Assembly: GCA_021292165.1 (NCBI GenBank)
Contig: CM037877.1
Span: 208,920,715-208,984,714 of the forward strand
From: Shinisaurus crocodilurus
Taxonomy: Eukaryota; Chordata; Lepidosauria; Squamata; Shinisauridae
Length of the DNA: 64,000 nucleotides
Reading direction: 5' to 3'
Part shown: in pieces, positions 43,856 through 54,440 of the stretch
Numbering within the stretch: the stretch's first letter is position 1
Layout: each line of letters begins with the position of its first letter
Position numbers and translations under genes: made by a program
The notes under the pieces: model-generated
Databases searched by the model: none
Told to the model about the DNA's origin: nothing
The model's input: the letters and a program-made list of their open reading frames with translations, nothing else

Positions 43856-44752
43856 TGTCTAGCCACTTCAGCTGTTGCTAAAGCAGAACATTTGAGAAAG
43901 AGAATGGGGATGAGATTCCTAGCAAAAACGGAACCCACAAAATCCTCAGAGCTGCACCTCTGACAGACCTCACAACTTTGCAAATCAACTTCAGATTCAA
44001 AACTGTTCCTTTCAGCTTTCCAATTGCACTGAACAAAGCAATTTTACAGCCACCACCTCCTTTCTGCCGGTTGGTGTGAACTTGATCATCGAAATGGCCA
44101 AAGTGATCCACTGCACTGATGGCATGCTAATACTGACCATCAGTAGGAAGCTTTGAATAATGAAACAGCATGACTCAAATACCTTTTTCACCTGAAAAAT
44201 CATTTGTGGCACAATTCTAAGTAACTTGGTACTAGCAAGAGTGTGCCTTCTAATACTTGGGAAGTGAGATTGAGTCTAAATACAGTACACATTTGTGACT
44301 AGGAAATGTGCTTTGACTGGATAAAGCTGTAAAGCATTTGGATTAACTTCATGTTCACTGCAGTATCAATGCATTCACACGTGTCAGTGTGCTCTTTCCA
44401 AAAACCCCAGGCATGGGAATGAAAATGAGTGTGCCTGATCATGTTCAGTTGGCGTTGGCTAGAAACACAGAATGGGTAGCTGGAACATTTTATCTGTATT
44501 TATGTATTTGCTTTCTGTTCCAAAAAAAGCAACTTGTTTATCTTTACCCCCGTAATTTTTTCCTGAATACATTTCTGAATACATTTCCAGAAGAGGTGAA
44601 AATCTGTGTTGCCCACTGGTTGGCCCATAGACCTAATCACAACACATTAGTGCTTATTTGCACTATATTACAATGCTTTTATCCAATTAAATTGACTGTG
44701 TTGTGTTCTTGACTTTTCTTACGCAAATAAAATTAGTATAATTTTGTAGGAG

Positions 44753-44910
44753 CTTAGATTTCATAGATCATAGAGTTGGAAGGAGCCTACAAGGCTATCG
44801 AGTCCAACCCCCTACTCAATGCAGGAAACTAGAGGAGGGGGTCTCCCATCCAAGTAATAACCAGGCCTGACCCTGCTTAGCTTTCCACGCTCCGACAAGC
44901 TGAGCCAGCG
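44753..44910 (-). mobile_element. 5S-rRNA-derived SINE with CR1-type tail, copy 2
   Basis: The minus strand reads GGAAAGCTAAGCAGGGTCAG, then GCCTGGTTATTACTTGGATG and GGAGACC, then the tail TTGGACTCGATAGCC and CTATGATCTATGAAATC. It is nearly identical to copy 1 at 5362 over the shared part. Confidence 0.85.
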
Positions 44911-45900
44911 TAAGCCACAAGCTTGTTAACTTGGATGTCTTTTTTTTTAGAAGATGTATAATGGAAGCTAACCAGAGGAAAGACCTAATTTATTTGTGAA
45001 TGAAATGTAAGAGGAATTTGCCAAAGGGAGCTGCTTGAAAATTAGCTACTCAACAATTTTCTTCTATCTCTTTAATGGCATAACTTTTAGGACCAGGCAG
45101 ATATAACTGAACTGGGATGTTAGAGGGACTATAGGTGAGGTTTGAATCGAGTCAGACTTCATTGAAAGCTGCTCTAATTGTGTGTGTGTGTAGACCCTTT
45201 TGAATGCAGCTATATTAATCTGTATAACATATGGACATGCAAATCATTTCCATGCCTCAGTTTCAGTAGTGCTGTATGCAAACTCAGAAAGCCCAGAGCA
45301 TTTTTCTTCTCTTCCACCCCCATCATAACATCTTCTATCTAAATGGTAAGAAGGAAGGGTAGAAATAGTCTGCTACTTGGTAAGAAAAGGCTTGCTGCTG
45401 TAAATATCTGAAGTATTGCTCAGCAGCAACTAGATGGCACCAGTATTTAACAATTCACAGCTTAACTAGGAAATTTTAAGGCGCCAATATGAATATTTTG
45501 GTATAGTCTATTGCATAACATCCAGTAAAGATAACCAAGGTGATACTTCAGTTTTTAGCAGAGAAATGAAAGATACAGGCATACAAAGTTACTTCCATGA
45601 AATCATTACATAGTTATAGCTTGAATATCAGTTATAGCATCAGGGATATGTTCAGTGCAAGTTACCAAGCTGACTTTGGGGGGGGGATTCATTGGGTTTT
45701 ACGAGAGCCTTAAACTTTTGGTATCACAATGGGCTTAAAATAGTTGGGCTTGGAAAGTCCAGTCCCATTTAAAGATTCTGTCTTGTACTGTGCATACACT
45801 CATCTATACATAAATTTGAAGTACACTGTGATACACTGAACTGTTAAATATAAACATGAGTATCTCTTAACATCAGGAGGATAAACTAATCTTATGTCAA
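44911..45900. other. Intergenic stretch without a recognised feature
   Basis: AT-rich, unique-looking; a G-run at 45680. Nothing coding seen. Confidence 0.45.
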
Positions 45901-45918
45901 CAGGAAATACCAACCCAT

Positions 45919-46492
45919 AAATGTGAACAACAAGAAGGAAATTTTTATATGTGGTAGACATGTAAGAAAGCTAAAAAAAATTTGGGCACAAATTCATTTA
46001 TTCATTCAAAAAATTATAAAGATTAATATTCAATTGAAACCAGAGGCTGGCCTTTTGGGAATAACGGATAGTCAATTGGAAAGAAGTCACGGAACTTTAT
46101 TCTTGTACATGACAACGGCAGCAAGACTACTATATGCACAGAAATTGAAAGGCCCAGCATTGCCTACAATAGAAGAATGGTTGCTCAAGATGTTGGAGCT
46201 GGCAGAGATGGCCAAACATATGTCATTAATTAGAGAAAAGACAACATCTACATTTACTGCTGAGTGGAAACCTCGAAGACTTTTTGCAGAGATTAGAAAA
46301 AAAATATTTGTTTATTTGTGGTTTTGTGGATTAAGAAGATAAATTTGGGACAATAGAAAAAACTTTTCTTTTCTGATTATCGAGTAAGAGAAATTATATT
46401 TGCTGTAGGAAAAACTCAGAAGTCCATTTTAGTTTTGTTATATGTTTTGTGTTTGTTGCCTTCTTTTATGGAAATAAAAAGCTTTTAAAAAA
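45919..46492 (+). mobile_element. L1-like LINE, 5'-truncated, with exact 17-bp target duplication
   Basis: The frame 45923-46342 encodes the ORF2 C-terminus: KLKKIWAQIHLFIQKIIKIN, TTAARLLYAQKLK, PTIEEWLLKMLELAEMAKH. A short 3' UTR and an A-rich tail (GCTTTTAAAAA) follow. Both flanks are AGGAAATACCAACCCAT (45902-45918 and 46493-46509), identical over 17 bp. This is a recent-looking target-primed insertion. Confidence 0.93.
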
Positions 46493-46869
46493 AGGAAATA
46501 CCAACCCATGTAGAAGGCAGAGGGCTATGCACGCTGTACTTGCACCACCCCTAACATCACAGTCTCCAATGCTCCCAACAGTCTCCATGTTAGGCAGGAA
46601 GGTCTGAAGGGGGCTGCTTCTCATGTTCCCTTGAATGTGTAGAACCATCTGAAGTGGCAAGCCCTGCTTTATCAGGGCTCCCAATCACACAGAGGATTCT
46701 ACTTGTGTTCAAGCAAATGTGAGTAGGAAGTTAGGAACCCCCTTCAGACCTTCCTGCTTAATGTGTGGAAGGTTGGGAACTGTGAGGGTGGGGCTATACA
46801 TGAGGATGTTGGTGGTGGTCATGGTGCCCACAGCCCCACAGGGTTGATATTTCCTGTTCAGGCATAACA

Positions 46870-47490
46870 CCTGGACAAGGTTTTTTTGCCTAGGATTTGG
46901 AGTTAAGTGTCATTAGTACACTGATGATACTGAGCTCTGTTTTCCTTGTCTGAGTCAGGTGGGTTTGTGGAACTGCAGAACTGGTACCTGGATTCAGTAG
47001 TGGGCTGAATGATGGCCAATACACTGAAGTTAAATCCTGACAAGATGGACATACTGTGAGTAGATGGTAGTCATGTCTAGGAAGATGGTGTTCAACCTTT
47101 TCTGGATGGATTGTATTTCCCCTGAAAGAGGAGGGAATGCCTACTCCTTTATCAACCTGGCTGTTCTTTAAGATCATCTGCTGAGTCCATGTACCTCCTC
47201 CATCAAAGGTACAAAGATCCTCTACAAGGATGAGAGCTTTCTCAGCTGTGGTTCCCTAGTTATGGAATTTCCTTCCCAAAGAGGTTTGGCTGGCACCAAC
47301 ACTGCTACCATTTAGGTGCTAGCCCAAAAGCACCACTTTTTACCCAGGCAAGTTAATAAATTTTACATATCTTAACTGAGCAAGTTTGGTGTGTTAAATG
47401 TCCTGCCTGCTGTTTTCTTGTTTTTGTATTATGCTGTACACTGCCCTGAAATCTGATAAGATGAATGTTGGTATAAAAATGTATTAAACA
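46870..47490 (+). mobile_element. L2-like LINE, degraded RT and tail
   Basis: Near 46885-46940 the translation LGFGVKCH, then YTDDTEL, is the RT catalytic region with YTDD in place of YADD. At 47230-47300 comes RAFSAVVP-LWNFLPKEVWLA, the LINE tail. Frames are broken by stops and shifts. Confidence 0.7.
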
Positions 47491-47499
47491 TCTGCTTGG

Positions 47500-48255
47500 C
47501 TTTCTCTGGGCTATTTTCCACAGGCAGGATGAATGTGAGCTCTATTTAATAATAAAATAACACAAGCCAGCTACACTCTTTCCAAAACAACACTCTTTCC
47601 AAAACAACAACCACCCATTTCTCACTGCTCTGAACCTCCTTGCTAAGGTTTCTGATTAATCTTTGGCTCATTGTAGCTAATGCTTCTTTCTATCCCCATT
47701 GGTATTGTTCATCTTTTCTTGTACACTCAGGGCTACATCCAACATTAGGTAAGTGGATTTTCCTTTTTTCTGCACCCCCCGAATCTGCCCTAGAGGATCC
47801 CTGAACCCTCTGGAGCATATTTGGGGGACTGCAGGTAGGAGCAAGAATTGATTGCCCATGAGCAGCATTGAATACAAGTCTCAAGCAACTACATTGCAAT
47901 CCAATGCATGTTTGCTTTAATAGGGCTTACTCCCAAATAAGGGGTTGCATATGATAGCAACCTTAAGTCATTCTGTATTTCCCCCCCCCCTATTGCTATG
48001 GCCCAATACACTCCAATAGCACAAAAGCTGCTTCTGTAGTTTGTGTCTCCTGAGGGTCCATTTGAATTTTGCTATTATACCTGACTCTTCTTCCCCACCC
48101 CTCAAGCTCTCCAAATGGCTGGGGCTGGTCTGTGGGGAGGAGTGGCGCTATATTTCTGTGAACCTTGCATCATTGCTTTTGCCAGGCATTAGACTGGCTT
48201 GAACTTCTTTTTACCTGTTTCTGGCTGAGTAGGAGCCATCTGTCCATGGATTGTC
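47500..48255. other. Intergenic stretch with little recognised
   Basis: A piece at 47905-47960 resembles the CCAATGCATG/TAGGGCTTACTCCCA palindromic repeat. C-run near 47982. No gene seen. Confidence 0.4.
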
Positions 48256-48261
48256 TCTTTA

Positions 48262-48915
48262 GAATAATAGAATAGTAGAGTTGGAAGGGGTCTATAAGGC
48301 CATCGAGTCCAACCCCCTGCGCAATGCAGGAATCCAAGTGAAAGCATCCCTGACAGATGGCTGTCCAGCTGCACCTTGAATGCCTCCAGAGTGGGAGATC
48401 CCACCACCTCTCTAGGTAGTTGGTTCCATTGTCTTATTGCTCAAACAGTCAGGAAATTTTTCCTGATGTTTAGGTGGAATCTGGGTTCCTGTAACTTGAG
48501 CCCATTATTCCGTGTCCTGCAAACTGGGATGATCGAGAAGAGATTCTGGCCCTCCTCTGTGTGACAACCCTTCAAGTACTGGAAGAGTGATCATATCTCC
48601 CCTCAGTCTCCTCTTCTGAAGGCTAAACATGCCTAGTTCTTTCAGTCTCTCCTCATAGGGCCTTGCTTCCAGTCCCTTTATCATCTTTGTTGCCCTCTGA
48701 AGCCTCTCCAGTTTGTCTACGTCCTTCTTAAAGTGTGGTGCCCAGAACTGGATGCAGTACTCAAGATGAGGCCTAACCAGTGCTGAGTAAAGGGGAATGA
48801 TCACTTCCCGCGATTTGGACTCTATACTTCTGTTAATCCAGCCCAAAATAGCATTTGCCTTCTTTGCAGCCACATTGCATTGCTGACTTATATTCAGTTT
48901 GTGATCTACAACCAT
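48262..48915 (-). mobile_element. CR1 LINE 3' end, minus strand
   Basis: The minus frame has [36 protein letters not shown] and [14 protein letters not shown], then the CR1 3' UTR ending near TTGGACTCGATGG and ATTCTA units at 48262. It is highly similar to 70-400 of this window. Confidence 0.92.
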
Positions 48916-49158
48916 TTGTCTTCTCTCTTAAAACAGAGGAGAACTTACTAGAGTGTGATGAAATTGTTTACCTCTGCATCTGCCTATTTGACTGTGTGGT
49001 CTTGTCAAATGCTTCTGAATTCTTTCAGTGCATTCGCTTTGTATTAAAGGAAATGCAGCAGTGCATTTGCCGCACAGATCCACCCAATGATACTCTGCTT
49101 CACAAGGTGCAAATGTTATGCATAATAAGGATCTGGATTTAAAAATATCTTGAATGGT

Positions 49159-49290
49159 CTAGTCTAGGAGTGGGCAGAAGGTAGATCTCCAGATGTTTTG
49201 GACTTCCAACTCCCAGAAGACCTGGCCAACATGGTCAGTAATGCTGGGAGTTGAAGTCTAAAACATCTGGAGATCTTTCTGCCTACCCGT
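49159..49290. repeat. Foldback of the CCAGATGTTTTGGA family
   Basis: TAGATCTCCAGATGTTTTGG pairs with the complement of CTAAAACATCTGGAGATC, and CAACTCCCAG pairs with CTGGGAGTTG. The centre is near 49228. Confidence 0.8.
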
Positions 49291-49529
49291 GGTCTAGTGC
49301 AATGGATGGACCAAAGCCCTGGGCTCTACTCTCATCTGTGCTATTGACTTAGCTGTCACTGGGCTACATGCCCATCGTCTATTAGTCCCTAGGACTGCAG
49401 AAAGGCCATGTTTAAAGCTCTCTGGAAATATAGTAAGACAGCCTGGCCCGGCCCTAGAAGACTTGATGACACAGGATAAATTCTATAAAGACTGAGATGG
49501 TAAGAATAACCATTTGGTATGAGCAGTAT

Positions 49530-49715
49530 TTTATTATTTATTTATTATATTTATGCCCCGCCTTTTTTCCTGAAAGGAACCCAAGGCGGCTTACATAATC
49601 CTCCTCCTCCACTCCTCCATTTTATCCTCACAACAACCCTGTGAGGTAGGTTAGGCTGAGAGTCAGTGACTGGCCCAAAGTCACCCAGTGAGTTTCATGG
49701 CCGAGTGAGTTCAGA
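49530..49715 (-). mobile_element. tRNA-derived SINE, minus strand, 5'-truncated
   Basis: The minus strand gives CTCGGCCATGAAACTCACTG, CAGCCTAACCTACCTCACAG, GGTTGTTGTGAGGATAAAAT and an (AATA)n tail. It overlaps the family of 43683-43855 in reverse. The region with the promoter boxes is missing. Confidence 0.78.
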
Positions 49716-49719
49716 GAAA

Positions 49720-51250
49720 GCTACAGTGTAATGGATGAAAGACCACAACCTCCTGTGCTGTTTGACACTTGTAGCTGTCTGTCTGGACTTCGTTCACAAT
49801 ATTTTCACCTTGGAAGGCAAACCATGTATGCACTGTTTCAGTTGAAATGGACAGTGAGGCTTGGTACATTATCTGCAGTGGTGTGGGACTAGCTACTGTA
49901 ATGTTGCTACCATTCCATTGGATCCAATTTTAAGGCAGAGTAACTACTGTCTGTCACACAGGTCTGTGAACTCAGGAGCCTCCTGCTCATGTATTTTGAG
50001 CCATTTGTTGAAGATTCTCCTTTCAGTCCCAAGGGATCAGAAACCTTTTGGGGTGTTGTGTACAAAGGGAGGATGTTGCGCTATGTGTAACATATGCTGC
50101 CTCATGCTTGACATCTCCAGTTTGAACAAACTGCAAATGAGGCAACGGGAACTTGTTTGGCGATAGAAATCTTTGAGGAATGAGTCTGTTTGAGCAATGT
50201 GTGTTCTTGAAGTTTCACCATGTTCCATTTTATTTCCTGCTTTCCAGCTGTCAGCTACAGTGATGACTTTGTGATTAATGTTGATGCTATATCTCCTGTG
50301 TTGTTTCCCTGGCTTCCGATGTCACCGAATCCCCCTTTTAGCTAAAGCAACTTGCTGTGTGTTGATGAATATTGCATGTGGGTTAGCTGGCTCTGGAATT
50401 TGCTATAGATTTTACCATGCAAGTGGTCTGTTTTACCTAATAAGATGGGTGGACAGATCTTGAATAAGCAGTAATTGATGGCCAAGCTGGACATTCTTAG
50501 GAAAATAATCTGTAGCAACAGCGACTACTTATAGGGTTAGCAAAAGGCTCAAAGGGACATCCCTTGCATAGGAATAGGGAATGATTGCAGTGACATGCTA
50601 ATAAGAACGTCTGACTGGTTATCTTATTGCAAACCTGTTCCTTATTAATCCATCAACAAGATATGTTAATCATAGACAAACACTCAGGCACAATTCTCCT
50701 TGCAACTCTGAGCACACTCAGACATGTAGTGGGGAGCGGCAAAGCACCATTCCCACCCACATGCTTCCCAGAAATGTGCTCCTGGTTCACCCACCTGTAG
50801 GAGCATGAAATTAGCTCCACAATGTAGTGACTTCTCTTTTTTGTAGATGTGTGTCAAAAGGGTTATAAAGGGAGTGCTTTAGGGGATGTTGCCGTTAAAG
50901 TGGAATGTAGGAAGGTACTGTTTGTACAGAATCTGATCATTGGTCCATTTAGCTCAGCATTGTCTATAATGGGCGAGCAACCAGTGACTCTCCAGATAAT
51001 GTTGAACTCCAACTCACATCAGCCACAGCCAGCAAGGCCAATGGTCAGGGATTATGGGCATTGAAGTCCAACATAATCTGCAAGGCCACAGGTTACTTAC
51101 CCCTGCTCTGAACTGAGTGGTAGCAGCTCTCCAGGGTTTCAGACAGTCCTACCTGGAGATGCCTATGATTGAACTGGGGACATTTTGCATGCAAAGCCTA
51201 TGCTATACCACTGAGATGTTGCCCTTGTCCCAGACCAGATAAAATATCAG
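49720..51250. other. Intergenic stretch with two short repeats
   Basis: 50988-51090 is a diverged foldback (CCAACTCACATCAGCC / GGCATTGAAGTCC). 51110-51200 is a reversed tRNA-like SINE piece (CACTGAGATG end). The rest is unique-looking. Confidence 0.45.
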
Positions 51251-51256
51251 CTATAC

Positions 51257-51498
51257 CAGTGGTTCTCAACCTTTTTTGTCCCATGCACCCTTTTCACCAT
51301 ATGTCAGAATGTCATTCCCCCCTTTCCAAGATTGTCTGACTTAATCTGTGCCATACAATAAGGTGTGATGTCCTGTAGATTATGTACAATCTGTAGAATT
51401 GTAATTTGTAGAAAGATCAGTATTCCAACAGTTTGGGTCTGTGGTCCCAATTCCCCCCCCCCCAAACCCTAAAATTCCCCCCTGGTTGAGAACCCCTG
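51257..51498. mobile_element. hAT-like MITE with exact 8-bp duplication
   Basis: 242 bp. CAGTGGTTCTCAACC at the left; the complement of the right end is CAGGGGTTCTCAACC. The flanks are both AGCTATAC (51249-51256 and 51499-51506). No coding capacity. Confidence 0.92.
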
Positions 51499-51659
51499 AG
51501 CTATACCAAGCTTTACTGCTCCTAAGCTTGCAGTTCAGTTTTTCTTTTCTGAAATATGCTAGGAACCCCACCCCATTAATTTCAGTGTCCAGATTTTTGA
51601 GTAACTTGGGCCACTGCTAAAATGCTTCCCTTGCTGGAACAAATTAATGTAGGCTCTTT

Positions 51660-51957
51660 TTTAAAGAATTTTTTTTATTTTAAAAGTAAAATAAAACACA
51701 GGCAAACATGACAATAACACAACACAAAACTAAAATGGACTTCTGATTTTCCCCACAACAAATTATAAGTAACCTTATATACTACTCTGTAGTTATAAAT
51801 AAATTTCACTTTTTTCTATTGTCAAACATTCTCCTAATTCATCCACCTCACAAGTTAAAAAAATAAATTATTAACAATAAACATATGTTAATTCTTCTAC
51901 CAATCTAAAACTTTTCTAGTTCTATTTAATACAATTCCCTATTTCTTCTCTTCTAAG
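51660..51957 (-). mobile_element. L1-like 3' UTR fragment, minus strand
   Basis: The reverse complement contains GAAAATCAGAAGTCCATTTT and AGTTTTGTGTTGTG, matching the 3' UTR of the L1 copy at 46395-46460. A T-run at 51660-51680 is the poly(A) tail. Confidence 0.75.
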
Positions 51958-52390
51958 CAGAATATTGGTGGTCAATATAAGAGGTTTAAAGATGTTCTTA
52001 AGGCTAATCTAAAAAAATGCGATATAAACATCGAAAACTGGGAAGCTCTGGCCCATGAACGATCTAAATGGAGGTTGGCCTTTCACAAAGGTTCTATGGA
52101 CTTTGAAGAAGCCCAAGTGCAAGGTGAAAGGGAGAAACATGCTAAGCGAAAAGCACATCAAATGAATCCTTTACAGGACCATCTTCCATCTGGTAACCTG
52201 TGTCCTCACTGTGGGAAGCTGTGTGGATCTAGAATTGGCCTCCACAGTCACTTACGGACCCTTCGCTAGAGTCTACACAATTTTTCTTTAGAATTTCCTC
52301 CTTTTAAAATTTCCTTTTTGTAAATTTTTATCCTGGAAGACAATCTTATTCGGTCACGAGTGATCGCCTGATGATGACTACATTTATCAA
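51958..52390 (+). mobile_element. LINE 3' end encoding a zinc-knuckle-like C-terminus
   Basis: An open frame from 51961 to 52269 reads GQYKRFKDVLKANLKKCDIN, ENWEALAHERSKWRLAF, then CPHCGKLCGSRIGLHSHLR and a stop. The C-x2-C...H-x3-H arrangement after an RT is typical of a group of vertebrate LINE proteins. The clade is uncertain. The 3' end has ATTCGGTCACGAGTGATCGC and a (TGA)n run. A CDS-like appearance is expected and does not imply a host gene. Confidence 0.7.
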
Positions 52391-52678
52391 AGAACAACCA
52401 CCATCTATTTTCCCTTTACATCAATACCCCACACCCCAAGTTTTTGACTTCTTTTTATTACATCCATAATAAAAAGGGTTTGATGTGCATGCATGTGGTT
52501 CTAGTCCTATTCAGTCGTTCTCAATCCATGCAGAGTCAATGCGTGGGGAGAAGCACTCTAGCCCTGCCCTCCTCCTCCTTGTGCGTTTCTTTCACCCCGT
52601 ACGCATGTAGGGTGATGGTCTGAAGAGGAAAGAACCCTGGAAAATCCGGGTTCTTAATTGCGTGGAGTGCCTCTATAG

Positions 52679-52818
52679 CAGTGTTCTCCAACCTTGGGTC
52701 CCCAGATGTTTTTGGCCTTCAACTCCCAGCATGCCCCAGGCAGTGTAGCGTAGCTGGCTGGGGCATGCTTTGAGTTGTAGGCCAAAAACATCTGGGGACC
52801 CAAGATTGGAGAACACTG
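52679..52818. mobile_element. hAT-like foldback MITE, near-perfect palindrome
   Basis: 140 bp. CAGTGTTCTCCAACCTTGGG pairs with the complement of the right arm, CAGTGTTCTCCAATCTTGGG, and pairing continues through CCAGATGTTTTTGGCC. The flanks CTCTATAG and CTCTACAG form an 8-bp duplication with one difference. Confidence 0.9.
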
Positions 52819-52939
52819 CTCTACAGATATAGGAGACTCTCCTCTTCAGACCCTTGCCACTCTACACAGATTGAGAACGACAGAATGGCGCTTCTGTGTG
52901 TGCAGAAAATGTCCTGTGTGTCCAGTGGGATTGAGTCAG

Positions 52940-54440
52940 GTGGACTGGTCTTGAGAGAAGTTGAGGGGAAAAAACAGCTTTAATTCTGTTGGTGAGCATC
53001 TAAAAACCTTTTAGATGATTGTGTACTTTTATTCCCAGAAATCCTATTTATATATCCTGTAGAGAAGGGATACCTGCTTATAATCACATGTGCATCGTGT
53101 TTAGTATGATTATGAGACATGCTAATCATAAAATTAAAGACATGTGTTTAAACAAAACTTAATGTAATTACCACTGTTTGTTTTAAATTTAAACTAGTGT
53201 CATTAGTATTCTCATTAATAAGGCAATTTTAAAATGAAATTAATGCAGGTTGACTACCTTGCATTAATTACTTGATTGATTAAATGCATGAATTCACATT
53301 AATTTAAATTCAGATATTCTAACTGAACCCATTCAGATGTTGATGTTCTCCAAAGTTGTGAATTTGAATATTTGCTCAAGTAAACAAATATTTGATTTTT
53401 AGTTGTGCAAATGGAATAGACTATTAAGCCCATTTCTTATTTGATTCGTCTAAAAGTTGTTGGAAGATTGTACACACACATTCCATTAATGGTCAGTCAA
53501 AATACACAAGGCATGGAAATACTAGGAATGTTACTGGGTTACCTATTGATCTCTACAAAGAAGTTTCTAAGGTGGTAATCCTGAACAAACTTACCTGGAA
53601 GAAAGTCCTATTTTTAATTCATTTAGCCCTGCTTTTGAATAAACACGCAGAGGGCCATGGTGCATAAAATGATCTGCAAGGCCAGCTTCCCCAACATCTT
53701 TATGTCCCCGTATCATAGTGATACGTATGATTGCAACATGCCTTCCAAAACAGAAAATCTGAGTTGTGTGATCTTGCCTATCTTCTTAAACTTTACTGTA
53801 AAATAAAATACAACAATGCAGATTCAAAATCTGGCACTTGGGTGCCTTAGCCAGCCTTGTCCTCAGTGTAACATAGGTGAGGAATCTCTGGAAGCTGTGT
53901 GTCTTGGAGTATGTATCCTCTCTCAGGTCTTCTCAGCAACAGATCTCTTCCTGCTATGTATCTATTATCTTGACACTACCTCTATTCTATTGAAAGATTC
54001 TTTCTGGGCATTCAGCTAACAGTTTGATTGTGAGCCCAGCTCCTGGCTCAACTCAAGATTACTGCTCATGGACCAGCCCTGACATTCTCCAGCCCCATAT
54101 CTGCTTCAGCATTGGCACTATTCTTTCCTCTTCAAATGGCCTTTCTTACAGGAGGCAACATAAGCTACATGGCCAGATCTGAAAGGCGATGTGAGATCAC
54201 TGAGGTTAATGCTGCCTAACTAGGCATTGTCTTCTCTCTGAATTATCTTGGTTTTGCCCTCAGTGATATTGCCACCTAGCCAAATTGGACTGGTTACATG
54301 AAGAGGCTGTCATTTCTAAGAAGGGCAATTTTAAAATAAAAAATGGTTCTGCTGAAGAGAGCTGTGGACAGCAGTGAACAGGGGCAAATTTTGTCTTGGA
54401 AAAATTTCAGCCCTCCCCCTTTTATGCTGACAACATTTGT
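52940..54440. other. Intergenic stretch, AT-rich at 53040-53480
   Basis: 53040-53480 is dense in TAAT and ATTA motifs. No repeat or exon recognised in it. 53500-54440 is unique-looking. Confidence 0.4.

Larger units (their letters stand above)
38314..44731 (+). other. MDM4: Probable long MDM4 3' UTR with candidate poly(A) signals
   Basis: No open coding frame is convincing after the stop. AATAAA occurs at 38429-38434, 42058-42063, 43120-43125 and 44726-44731. Mammalian MDM4 has a long 3' UTR, so transcription through several kilobases is plausible, but the end in use cannot be chosen from sequence. The stretch is mostly unique-looking, except for a foldback at 40510-40640 and a SINE at 43683-43855. 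Confidence 0.45.

Noticed and set aside
45923..46342. Possible host gene of 139 codons
   Set aside because: The protein is the L1 ORF2 C-terminus, and the insertion has target duplications.
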